Assembly (NCBI GenBank): GCA_964568045.1
Contig: CAZMOL010000034.1
Location: 1-17,704 of the forward strand
Direction of reading: 5' to 3'
Length of the DNA: 17,704 bases
Source: CAZDDA01 sp964568045
Lineage (GTDB): Bacteria; Bipolaricaulota; Bipolaricaulia; UBA7950; UBA9294
The notes beneath the pieces were generated by a model. The model saw nothing but the letters and a program-made list of their open reading frames with translations, did no database searches and was not told the origin of the DNA. Each line of letters starts with the position of its first letter. The stretch's first letter is position 1. A program made the position numbers and the translations under genes. Shown here in pieces: positions 1-8,039 of the stretch.

Positions 1-2297
1 CTGCTCCATCGGCGCGGTCTCCTCTGTCGGAAGGAGCCTCGCCTCAAGGTCGAGGAAGTTGACGAACCCGTCCCGCCCATCGCGGGCGTCGACCCGCGCG
101 ACGATCCCGTCATCGGCGATGTCGACGGATGCGATGAGGCCGGGAGACGGAGCAATGCCCGATTCGACGGTGGCGAGGATCTCATCGAGCAGCAATGCAC
201 CCTTCTCCCAAGACAGCCAGTGCCCCGACCACTCGCCGGAAAGGTCGGTGTTCAACACGGCAACCTGACCCAATCCGACGCGCCAGCGGGCGAGAATCGG
301 ATCGCTTCCCGTCCACAGCAGAACCTCTGAGGCCGGCTTGGGGTAGGTGAGACAGTAGCCGCGCAGTGGAGGGAGTTCCGCCAGATTTCCCCTGGCCAGC
401 GGCCCATCAACGGCGATCTCTCCGGTGATGAAACGGCTGCGGCTGAGCCGCTGCGTCGCCTGCATCGAGACCTCGGGAAGTACGGCAAAATCGGAGGCGG
501 AATACAACGTCCCGTGGCCGGCCTGAACGAGTAGGTTGAGCAGCGGAAGATTGGGAGCAGGACCGATTGCGATGGCGGACAGATCGATCTCCTGTTGTGC
601 TTCCAGACGCTCCAACAGCCCCGGAAAGTCGCGCGGTTCATCGACGGTCTTCCCGTCGGAAAGGAGGAGCAGGTGCCGCGTCCGCGCCTCGACGGTTTCC
701 AGTTGCTCGAACGCATCGACCAACGGGTAGTAGATGTCGGTGCCGCCGCCGGCTTCCAGAGCACGCAACCCCTGGTAGACCGCCTCGCCGTCCCCGATCG
801 GCTGGATGGGGATCAGCCAATCGTAGTAGCGATCAAATCCGATCACACCGACCAACGTCTTCGCATCAAGGAGGTTGATGCTCGCCGCGGCTGCTTCCTT
901 CAGGATCTCGATCTTCGATCCGCCTTCGGCGTGGCCGCGCATGCTCGCCGAGCGATCGAGCAGAAAGACAACGCACAGGCTCGCTTGCCTTCCCTCCTCG
1001 GGCAGGGTGTAGGAGACCGGCAAAAGAGGCTCAATGCCGCCGCCGGCAAACCCACGCAGCGCGTCCTCGCCCTCGGCAATCACCAGGCCGCCGCCGAGCT
1101 CGCCGACAAAGATCTCCAGAGCCTCCACGGCCTGCAGGGTCAGCCCGCGCAATGGGACACCGTTAAGTACAACCTGACGGTACTGGGAAAGCTCTTCCAG
1201 CGCCGGGACGCTCGAGGCGACCGAAAAGGGCTTTCCGGTTGCCTGCAGCAGCGACGAAATGGCGGGGGAATCGTCACCAGAGACAACGAGAAGCTGCGGC
1301 CGCTCGATGGTGCGCACCATCGCCGACAGGCTGTCGTTCTCGGGAATCGGATCGAGCGGCTGTCGAATGATCGCCCGGTAGCTGTGTGCACCGACCCGCG
1401 ACAGCGCATCGGTGTACCGAAACTCGGTGATGCCTGCAACAAGGGTGACGTCGCTTGCCGCGATCAGGTCGTCGTCACGGTAGAGGGCGAGTACTGCCTC
1501 GCCGTCGTGCTGCGCGGCGACCGCGATGTCGATGGCAAACGGCCGGTCAAGCTCCACCTCACCCGGTGCGTCGAGCCGGACGAGGCTGGCGTCTTTTTCG
1601 GCGCTGCCGCCGATCGGAAGAGTGGAAATCGGGATTCCATTCTGCTGTGCGGCGCCGATCGCGTCGTCCAGGCCGTCGGTGATCCGCCCGTCGCTCAGCA
1701 CCACCAGCTGGCCGGCACCTCCTTTCGGCAGGGTGGCGAGGGCAAGATCGACGGCTCCGGCAAGGTCGGTCGCTTCACCGAGCGGCGCACCGGACTCAAG
1801 AGAGGGAGAGCCATCGCCGATTGGATCCGTGATCACGGCGTCCGAAGAGAAGGCAATTGCGCCGTATCTCCGGCCCGGATTGGCAGCGACGATTGCCTCC
1901 ACGTGATCTTGGATCGACTCAGAAGCGGTGGTCGCGGCGACACTGGCAGAGCGATCGATGAGGAAANNNNNNNNNNNNNNNNNNNNNNNNNNNNNNNNNN
2001 NNNNNNNNNNNNNNNNNNNNNNNNNNNNNNNNNNNNNNNNNNNNNNNNNNNNNNNNNNNNNNNNNNGATCGACTCAGAAGCGGTGGTCGCGGCGACACTG
2101 GCAGAGCGATCGATGAGGAAATACACGTTCTCCTGCGGCCTTTGTTGCCCCAACTGAGGACCGGCGAGCGCAATCAGCAACACGGCGGCGGGGAGGAACC
2201 GCACGAGGCCCCCTTTGCGGCGTCGAAACGCGACGACAAGAAGGGCGAGCAGCCCGAGCAGTGAGACAAGGGCAAGCGGATGCGCAAAGCGGATCAT
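1..2297 (-). CDS. Membrane protein with two VWA domains flanking a glutamine-amidotransferase-like domain (3' partial, interrupted by an artefactual gap)
   Basis: Probable envelope component of a MoxR/VWA module. The ATG at 2297 overlaps the upstream gene's stop as ATGA. As written, the frame breaks at the N run. Removing the gap plus one copy of the duplicated 55 bp (155 bp) gives 714 codons open to the window edge. Two membrane helices lie at residues 5-24 and 33-47. VWA domain 1 follows, with MIDAS D63-R-S-A-S and a VLSDG strand ending near D151. Residues about 275-375 look like the amidotransferase-like fold seen in such proteins (strand QLLVVSGDD, then GGGLVIAEGEDALRGF). VWA domain 2 has MIDAS D396-R-S-A-S400 and LLSDGK near D496. 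A C-terminal beta-rich region continues off the edge. The fold assignment comes from family architecture; the motifs are seen directly. The Shine-Dalgarno is weak (AAGG), consistent with translational coupling. The 3' end lies outside the window. Confidence 0.87.
1912..2121. repeat. Identical 55-bp sequence on both sides of the N gap (unmerged contig overlap)
   Basis: Positions 1912-1966 and 2067-2121 are identical over 55 bp, and both copies abut the N run exactly. In the minus-strand gene the right copy encodes the end of the LIDRSASV MIDAS segment. The left copy would encode the same segment out of frame. Keeping only one copy restores the reading frame into QDHVEAIVAANPGRRYG. This is the signature of two contigs that overlap by one k-mer and were scaffolded with a default 100-N spacer, not a biological repeat. 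Confidence 0.93.
1967..2066. other. Assembly gap of 100 N, probably of negative true length
   Basis: Exactly 100 consecutive N. Because both flanks are the same 55 bp, the true distance between the contigs is best explained as a 55-bp overlap, so no sequence is likely to be missing here. Confidence 0.97.
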
Positions 2298-4072
2298 TTA
2301 ACCGGCCTTAAGCGCCAGCCGTGGTACATGCCGGCCTCCAGAAGCAGCGCAAGCAATCCCAACCCAGCGATAACCGGCCACATCGGATAGAGCACCTGGG
2401 CCTGCGTGGTGGCCGCTTCGAGCGCCGCACTCACCAGCACATCTCCGGCGGGCAGGGATTCGGACGGATCCACGTTCACCGCCAGTGGATAGGTTCCCCT
2501 GTCCGTTTTCAGGGCGTACAGCCCCGGAAGCTGCGGAATGAACGCCTCGGCGTTCGAGGAAAGCTTAATGCTGCGACCGGCGGGGTCCTCAAGTTCGATC
2601 ACCGCTCCGTACCCGTCCACGCAAATCGGTTCTCCAACGATGGACCACGCATACGATGCCTGCGCGGGAAGGGGCGAAAAAGCATCGAGAATGTTTCGGA
2701 CCAACAACGGAAAATCGACGGTCAGTGGGAGGTTTGTTTCCATGAGATCCACTGAGATCAGGACGAGCGTGCGGCCTTGTTCGGCCAGACGGTACAGAAA
2801 GGGTTCCTCCCCGTGGGCGAGCACGGTTGTACCGACGTCCGAAACCTGTACTCGAGGTGCCGACCGGACGCGGAAGTCGAGCGGGTCGACACCGGTTAGG
2901 AGCGGATCACTCGAGTGAGCGACAACCAGATTCTCCCCTCGCCGCTCGTCACCAATTGTGACCAGCCCGTCAACACCGGCGTGGACAAGGAGGATGTTTC
3001 CGCCGATATCCGAGGGCAGCTGTGCGTTGTAGGCAACGGTGAGGTCAACCGGGCGTTGGTCTTCGGAGGAAACGATGATGATCGGCGTTGCAGCTGCAAG
3101 TGCAGCTTCCAGGTAGCGATTGGACTCGCCGATCCAGCGCACGCGACGCTCGATGCTGCGCTGCAGGGCGAAGGTCCGCCTATCGTCCGCGGCGAACGCG
3201 TCGCCGGGCTCGATCGTGGCGGTGAACGAGGCGCCGCTTGAGCCGGGGAAGGGGAGGGCATAGCCCTGTTCTTGCCCCGGAGCAAGCAGAATCGACAACA
3301 CCGCGCTTTGATCGCCATCGCCGACTCGCAGCCGGCGCTCCTGGTATGCGGTGGTGTCGTTTCGGATCTTCACAAACGCGGTTCTGCCTGGGACGTCTTC
3401 GTTCTCACGGACGGTGAGGGCCGTGATGGCGAGGTTCTCCCCTCCACCTAGGATCACCTGCTCGAGGCCGCCAAGAGGAAGCTCAAACGGCCGATCGGTG
3501 AGCAGGGTTACGCGCTCAAACGCTGCGGATCCACCTTGGCTCTCCAACAGGCCGCGCAACGCTTCCGGCGATCCATCGGCAGTCCAGGTGGGGCTCGATG
3601 CACTGAGGGCGCGAAGTGCCTCATCGTGATCGTCGGTCAGCGGCGCGATGACCTCGGAAGCCTTGGAAAGCTGAAGGACCGTCACCGTTGTAGAGGGATA
3701 GCGGTCGAGCAGGGCGATTCCCTGTTCGCGCGCGAGGCCGTAGCGTGTCTTCCCGGATTCGGTGCGCGTCTGCATGCTCGCGCTTCCGTCGAGCACGATC
3801 GCTATTCTGGAGAGGTGTGGACGCATCCCACGAAGCGCGGGCTGCGCCAGGGCGAGGGCCAACAGCGCAAGAACGAGGAGCTGAACGAGAAGCAGCGGCT
3901 CAATGCGTCTTCGGATCCGGGCAGCGCGCGAGCGGGGGGCGCTTCGCAACCCCTCCCACAGAAACAGAGCCGACACCTCGACGCGGCGGCTGCGCGCACG
4001 CAGGAAGTAGAGAAGGGCTATCCCCCCCGCCAACGTCAGCAGATACAGGGCGCCCGCGTTTAACAGGGTCAC
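2294..4072 (-). CDS. BatA-like membrane protein with VWA domain
   Basis: Predicted membrane-anchored VWA protein of 592 aa, working with the MoxR ATPase and DUF58 protein encoded just upstream. The N-terminus is BatA-like: a helix at residues 3-24, the RRVEVSALFLWEGL stretch, then a second helix near 58-78. The VWA domain begins about residue 88 with an intact MIDAS D95-G-S-A-S99, and TLLTD near residue 190 fits a later VWA strand. A beta-rich region and a possible amidotransferase-like segment follow (IIIVSSED, ILLVHAGVDG). A last membrane helix sits near 565-583 before a short basic tail. The start is GTG at 4072, overlapping the DUF58 gene's stop as GTGA, with GGAGG nine bases upstream. 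The stop overlaps the next gene as ATGA. BatA proteins usually have about 330 aa, so this is a long form with an added C-terminal half. Confidence 0.9.
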   Translation of the reverse strand: MTLLNAGALYLLTLAGGIALLYFLRARSRRVEVSALFLWEGLRSAPRSRAARIRRRIEPLLLVQLLVLALLALALAQPALRGMRPHLSRIAIVLDGSASMQTRTESGKTRYGLAREQGIALLDRYPSTTVTVLQLSKASEVIAPLTDDHDEALRALSASSPTWTADGSPEALRGLLESQGGSAAFERVTLLTDRPFELPLGGLEQVILGGGENLAITALTVRENEDVPGRTAFVKIRNDTTAYQERRLRVGDGDQSAVLSILLAPGQEQGYALPFPGSSGASFTATIEPGDAFAADDRRTFALQRSIERRVRWIGESNRYLEAALAAATPIIIVSSEDQRPVDLTVAYNAQLPSDIGGNILLVHAGVDGLVTIGDERRGENLVVAHSSDPLLTGVDPLDFRVRSAPRVQVSDVGTTVLAHGEEPFLYRLAEQGRTLVLISVDLMETNLPLTVDFPLLVRNILDAFSPLPAQASYAWSIVGEPICVDGYGAVIELEDPAGRSIKLSSNAEAFIPQLPGLYALKTDRGTYPLAVNVDPSESLPAGDVLVSAALEAATTQAQVLYPMWPVIAGLGLLALLLEAGMYHGWRLRPVK

Positions 4073-4947
4073 TGGAGTACGCCTCCGGCACGCAGACGTT
4101 CGTGAATCAGCCGCTCGAGCGGTAGATCGGTCGGAGCAAGGAAATACGGAATCCGGTGATCGGCGAGAAAGCCGTGCAGCGCTTCCAGGTAAGCCTCGAG
4201 GCGTTGTGCGTATTGAGAAAGCGTGCCTTGCCCCACCGTCAGTTCGAGGTGCCGAGCGGTCTCCACGTCCTCGATGCGTGTGTTGCCCTCAAGGGTTGGA
4301 TCGAGTTCGTCCGGATCGATCACCTGGACGACCACGAGATCGTCTCCGCGGGCGAGCAGACGAGCGATCCCCCGCTCATACCCCCCCTCACATAAAAGGT
4401 CGCTTACAAGAAAGACGAGGCTGCTCTCGCGGGAGTGCTCGACGTACTCGAACAGCGTGCGATCGAGAGACGTCTGGCCAACCGGCGCCACATCGTGAAG
4501 GGCCCTCAAGATGTGGGTCATCTGTTGCATCCCGTGGCGCGGAGCAATCGCCGGCAGCAGGTGATCGGTGAACGGGTACAGGCCGACCCGATCGAGCCCG
4601 CGCAGGCCGAGGTAGGCGATCGCCGCGGCCAGACGGGCCGCATACCGCAGCTTCAACGGATCGCCCAACCTCATCGACGCAGAACAATCGAGCAGAATGG
4701 CAATTGGCAGGTCCACCTCGTGAACAAAGGTCTTGACCAACACACGATCGAGGCGACCGACGATGTTCCAGTCCACGTAGCGGAAGTCATCCCCCGGCGT
4801 GTAATCACGATAGTCGGCGAACTCGAGACTCACCCCGGCACGAGGAGAGGGATGAACACCGACAAGGCGACCCTTGCGTCGGCCCTTGACGATGAATTTC
4901 AGATTGGATAGGCGCTTCAGGAACGCCTCATCGATCAACGGTTCCAT
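4069..4947 (-). CDS. DUF58 domain protein with VWA-type MIDAS
   Basis: Soluble DUF58 protein of 292 aa, the usual partner of MoxR ATPases and of unknown biochemical role. The DUF58 signature is clear: SLEFADYRDYTPGDDFRYVDW at residues 40-60, followed by LDRVLVKTF. Strand PIAILLDCSASM has MIDAS D87-C-S-A-S91, and VFLVSDLL follows as a later VWA strand. No signal peptide or membrane helix is visible. I chose the ATG at 4947 because it overlaps the moxR stop as TGATG. A GTG at 4971 would add eight residues (MEGDCGGL), but it has no Shine-Dalgarno and those residues do not look like the family. The stop overlaps the BatA-like gene as GTGA. Only the molecular role is open. Confidence 0.93.
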   Translation of the reverse strand: MEPLIDEAFLKRLSNLKFIVKGRRKGRLVGVHPSPRAGVSLEFADYRDYTPGDDFRYVDWNIVGRLDRVLVKTFVHEVDLPIAILLDCSASMRLGDPLKLRYAARLAAAIAYLGLRGLDRVGLYPFTDHLLPAIAPRHGMQQMTHILRALHDVAPVGQTSLDRTLFEYVEHSRESSLVFLVSDLLCEGGYERGIARLLARGDDLVVVQVIDPDELDPTLEGNTRIEDVETARHLELTVGQGTLSQYAQRLEAYLEALHGFLADHRIPYFLAPTDLPLERLIHERLRAGGVLQ

Positions 4948-5930
4948 CAGACCACCGCAATCTCCTTCCACACCTCGGCAAGGAGGTCGGAAACCTCTAT
5001 TCCTTCGGCCTCACCCTTGAAGTTGAGAATCACCCGGTGCACCAACGCGGGGTGAAAGACCGCCTCTATGTCTGCCCGACGTACGTTCGCCTCCCCAGCA
5101 AGGAAAGCGTGCGCCTTTGCGCCAAGGATCAGGGCGATGGCGGCGCGGGGACTTGCGCCATACTCCACGAACTGCCTCACCTTCGGCGTGGCGTGCGCAC
5201 TGCGCGGATGGGTCGCCAACACGAGGCGTCCTACATAGCGTCGCAACTCTTCAGCAATCGGGATCTCGCGGATGACGGGCCTGGCAGCGAGGATCTCCTC
5301 CCCCGTTGCCACCGGTTTGGGAAGACGCAATCCATCCGCCTCCGTGTTTCGCTCCGCGATTTCCACCAGTTCATCGAGGGACGGATAGCCGACCGACGCT
5401 TTGAGCAGGAATCGATCGACCTGCGCCTCGGGAAGCGGATAGGTTCCCTCCATTTCGATCGGATTCTGCGTGGCGAGAACGATGAACGGCTCATCCAGGG
5501 GATACGTCGATTTCCCAACCGTGACTGTCCGCTCTTCCATCGCCTCCAACAGGGCCGACTGGGTCTTCGGGGTCGCCCGATTGATCTCGTCTGCCAGGAC
5601 GACGTTGGCAAAGATCGGGCCTGGAGAGTAGGTGAATTGCCTCTTTCCGTCGTCCTCGGTAATGATGTCCGTTCCAACGATGTCTGCCGGCATCAAATCG
5701 GGGGTGAACTGAATGCGGGAAAACCCCAAATCCAGTGCACTTGCCAGCGTGCGGACGAGCAGGGTCTTCCCCAACCCGGGCACACCTTCCAGCAGCAGAT
5801 TTCCCCTGCATAGAAGCGCAATCAGGGTGGCTTCGATCACCGGTTCGTGTCCGACGATGACGCCCTCAATCGCCTTCTGCAACCGCTCAAAGGTCGCCTG
5901 CGCAGTCTCCAGATCCTTGTCTGTGATCAT
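4947..5930 (-). CDS. moxR: MoxR family AAA+ ATPase
   Basis: MoxR-type AAA+ ATPase of 327 aa, a cytoplasmic chaperone-like motor believed to act on VWA-domain partners. Walker A is GVPGLGKT at residues 49-56, Walker B VVLADE at 110-115, sensor 1 is in ATQNP at 153-157, the likely arginine finger is R173 in EAQVDRF, and sensor 2 lies in YGASPRAA near the C-terminal lid. The length is normal for the family and all catalytic motifs are intact. The ATG at 5930 overlaps the upstream gene's stop as ATGA, with AGGAGG three bases before it. The stop overlaps the DUF58 start as TGATG. The immediate MoxR, DUF58, BatA-like, VWA order resembles the MoxR-proper type of locus. The motor's physiological substrate cannot be read from the sequence. 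Confidence 0.95.
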   Translation of the reverse strand: MITDKDLETAQATFERLQKAIEGVIVGHEPVIEATLIALLCRGNLLLEGVPGLGKTLLVRTLASALDLGFSRIQFTPDLMPADIVGTDIITEDDGKRQFTYSPGPIFANVVLADEINRATPKTQSALLEAMEERTVTVGKSTYPLDEPFIVLATQNPIEMEGTYPLPEAQVDRFLLKASVGYPSLDELVEIAERNTEADGLRLPKPVATGEEILAARPVIREIPIAEELRRYVGRLVLATHPRSAHATPKVRQFVEYGASPRAAIALILGAKAHAFLAGEANVRRADIEAVFHPALVHRVILNFKGEAEGIEVSDLLAEVWKEIAVV

Positions 5931-7408
5931 GGTCCTCCTTGGGTGATGGCATTGAAGTATCGCTTAACCACGTCCCGCGTCTCGGGGGGAATCAAGCGCC
6001 CTTCGAGTATGGCACGAAGCGTCTCGTAATTGACGAAGTAGAGGCCTTCCTCTCCCTGCGCTACATCCGGCTCCAACGGCACACCTTTGGTGAGGAACTC
6101 GTCGAATTCTCCCGTGGATCCGACCCGCGCCGCTAGATCCGTGGGGACGAAGCCGGGTTGTTGCTCACTCGGCACCGTCTCCCCCGAAACTCCGCTCGTT
6201 CCACCACGGGAGTCGATGTCTTCCTCGCCACGACCGGGCTGACCCTGCTCGGATGCGCCGTCGTCTCTGTCTTCGCCGGTCGCGCCCCGAGGCGTCTGTG
6301 CTCCGTCGGCAGTGGTTTCCTCCTCCGGCACCCCGGGTGGGGTCCAATCGAGGGCGGTTTCACTCTGCCTGACATCCTCTGGTGTGGGACGGATCTTCTC
6401 CTGTTGCTCGGCGGATTGGTCGGCCTGTGAACGGGCAATCGCCCGCGACAGGCCGAGTGCTTGCTCCACCTGGTCCTGCAGAGCTTCCGGATCCGTTTCC
6501 TCAACAAGGTTCTCCAGGGTCTGTCGCAACTGCGGATCGGCGACGCCAGGGAGCATCTGCCCAAGGGCACGCCGCTCGTCTTCTGTGAGGCCTGCCTGCT
6601 GCCCCTGCCGCAACTGCTCTTTGAGACTTGACAGAAGCTCTTCCAGTGCCTGTGCCCGTTGTTGCTGTTCCTCGATGAGCTCTCCGAGAGATCCTCCCTC
6701 GCTGAGCACGGCTCCCCCTGTGGCGGGCGCTGTCCAGATGTCGCTCAACACGTCCTCGAAGCTGTCGGGGGGAGGAGTGTCCGCTTGCTCAAGGGTTGTA
6801 GTCGATGATATCTGCGCCTCCTGCGGAAACGCGGGCACAGTCGGTTCCGGTAAAGCGGTCGTTGCCCGGTCTTCTCCGGCCGTCCGCGCCTCTGCGAAAA
6901 GCGGTTCGGCGATGCCGGTCAGCGGAAGGGGCGCGAATGCAACAAGCAGTGAAGAACCAACCAGAAGCAGAATCCCAACCGCCAAGGGTCCCACGTGCGA
7001 AAGGCCGACGGGAAGGCCCTTCTTCCACGGAAGCGGTCCATCCTGAAAGTGTTGTTCGATGCGACGCCGAAAGACTTCCCGGCCTCCACGTTGGCGCAAC
7101 TCGTACAGCGAGCTCAGACGCTCCGAGGTTGCCAGTGCCTGGTCGATCTGCAGCAGAAGGCGTGGAAGGGAAACCTTCGGTCTTCGAACACCGAGGAACG
7201 CGAACAGGGCACACGCAAGCGGCAGCGCGATCACACCACCAAGCGCCGGCCAGCTGAGGTTCAGCAGTCCAAGGCGGCATGCCGCGACGATTGCAAGAGC
7301 CATCGCACTGGCTACTGCAAGCACGCCTCCGGCGAGGTGAAGCCCCCGCAGGCGACGGGCCCTGGTCTCTACCACACGCAGCAGGCGCGACAGGTTAAAC
7401 ACCGACAT
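5927..7408 (-). CDS. Membrane-anchored Gln-rich coiled-coil protein
   Basis: A 493-aa protein of unknown function. Three membrane helices are visible near residues 25-44, 54-73 and 138-160, with a cytoplasm-type basic/helical segment between the second and third (LPRLLLQIDQALATSERLSSLYEL). After the third helix comes a Pro/Thr-rich linker, then a charged Gln/Glu-rich helical region (about 255-370, for example EEQQQRAQALEELL) likely to form a coiled coil. An acidic, Gly-rich low-complexity stretch (about 370-440) precedes a conserved-looking end, IPPETRDVVKRYFNAI. The layout resembles DUF4175-type proteins of MoxR loci, which is a resemblance only. The start is ATG 7408 because GGGAGG lies just before it; an upstream in-frame start at 7471 would lie deeper within the preceding gene. 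It overlaps that gene by 14 bp and moxR by ATGA. Confidence 0.8.
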   Translation of the reverse strand: MSVFNLSRLLRVVETRARRLRGLHLAGGVLAVASAMALAIVAACRLGLLNLSWPALGGVIALPLACALFAFLGVRRPKVSLPRLLLQIDQALATSERLSSLYELRQRGGREVFRRRIEQHFQDGPLPWKKGLPVGLSHVGPLAVGILLLVGSSLLVAFAPLPLTGIAEPLFAEARTAGEDRATTALPEPTVPAFPQEAQISSTTTLEQADTPPPDSFEDVLSDIWTAPATGGAVLSEGGSLGELIEEQQQRAQALEELLSSLKEQLRQGQQAGLTEDERRALGQMLPGVADPQLRQTLENLVEETDPEALQDQVEQALGLSRAIARSQADQSAEQQEKIRPTPEDVRQSETALDWTPPGVPEEETTADGAQTPRGATGEDRDDGASEQGQPGRGEEDIDSRGGTSGVSGETVPSEQQPGFVPTDLAARVGSTGEFDEFLTKGVPLEPDVAQGEEGLYFVNYETLRAILEGRLIPPETRDVVKRYFNAITQGGP

Positions 7409-8039
7409 CACCTCCCAATCCCCGGCGCAAAAAGAGCCAACACCCGGAAAGCAGCACCAGCGGGACCGCAAAAGCGACGACCAGCGGACAGAGACTCTCC
7501 CCGTCCAGTATCCGCGCCACTGCCGCCAAGGGACTGACGGTGGGAACGCTGAAAAGCGGGACCGCGTAATAGATGGTGAATAGGCCGTACTTTAGAAGAA
7601 AACCACGCGGAGCGTTGCGTCGGCCCGGATTCTCGATCAGCCGGGCCGCGGTCGCACAGAGAAGAGCCACAACCGTCATGTAGAGGATGATCAGGACAAA
7701 TGCTCCTTCCTTGCCAGGATGCAGGGCCCACGCGAACACGAAATAGGGCAGGATGAGGGCTTGGGCGACCAGGATCCTGGCTGCAAGCAGCACGACCACC
7801 GCTCTTCCCCGCTCTCCTCGCGCGGCGCTCGTGGCACCGATATTGAGTCCAAAGATTCCAAGAAAGAGCGCGTAGGCGTGGAAAAAGATCGGAACACCCG
7901 GCAAGAACGCGATCCGGTCGAAATCACGGATTAGCCGTGCAGTGGGAATCGCAAGAAGCAGGCCAATTCCACAGAACAGCAACAGAGCAAAGAACGGTTG
8001 CCAGCTTTCCCGATCGATGAGCCCGTATTGCCTATTCAC
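7395..8039 (-). CDS. Polytopic membrane protein, possibly permease-like
   Basis: A 214-aa integral membrane protein with about six hydrophobic helices. They include PFFALLLFCGIGLLLAIP near the N-terminus, FVLIILYMTVVALLCATA in the middle and VVAFAVPLVLLSGCWLFL near the end. No family motif is recognisable. The general look (paired helices with short basic loops) recalls ABC-2-type permeases, but no ATP-binding cassette gene lies in the window. The start is GTG 8039, eight bases inside the upstream gene, with GAGAGG four bases before it. A TTG at 8069 would add ten residues and overlap the upstream gene further. It is translated in an unbroken chain with its neighbours, so it is probably the membrane core or anchor of the MoxR/VWA module. 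Function unknown. Confidence 0.75.
   Translation of the reverse strand: MNRQYGLIDRESWQPFFALLLFCGIGLLLAIPTARLIRDFDRIAFLPGVPIFFHAYALFLGIFGLNIGATSAARGERGRAVVVLLAARILVAQALILPYFVFAWALHPGKEGAFVLIILYMTVVALLCATAARLIENPGRRNAPRGFLLKYGLFTIYYAVPLFSVPTVSPLAAVARILDGESLCPLVVAFAVPLVLLSGCWLFLRRGLGGDVGV

Noticed and set aside
1912..2121. Genuine 55-bp direct repeat or tandem duplication
   Set aside because: The copies abut the N run exactly, and only their collapse restores the frame, so an assembly artefact explains them better.
595..2157. Long plus-strand open frame (520 codons, including X residues from the N run) opposite the double-VWA gene
   Set aside because: It is antisense to a frame with clear VWA motifs, crosses the false gap, has basic low-information composition and no family motif. 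It is a by-product of GC-rich coding sequence.
5037..5813. Plus-strand open frame of 258 codons opposite moxR
   Set aside because: It lies wholly inside the moxR gene, whose Walker and sensor motifs fix the coding strand. Arg/Gln/Gly-rich shadow.
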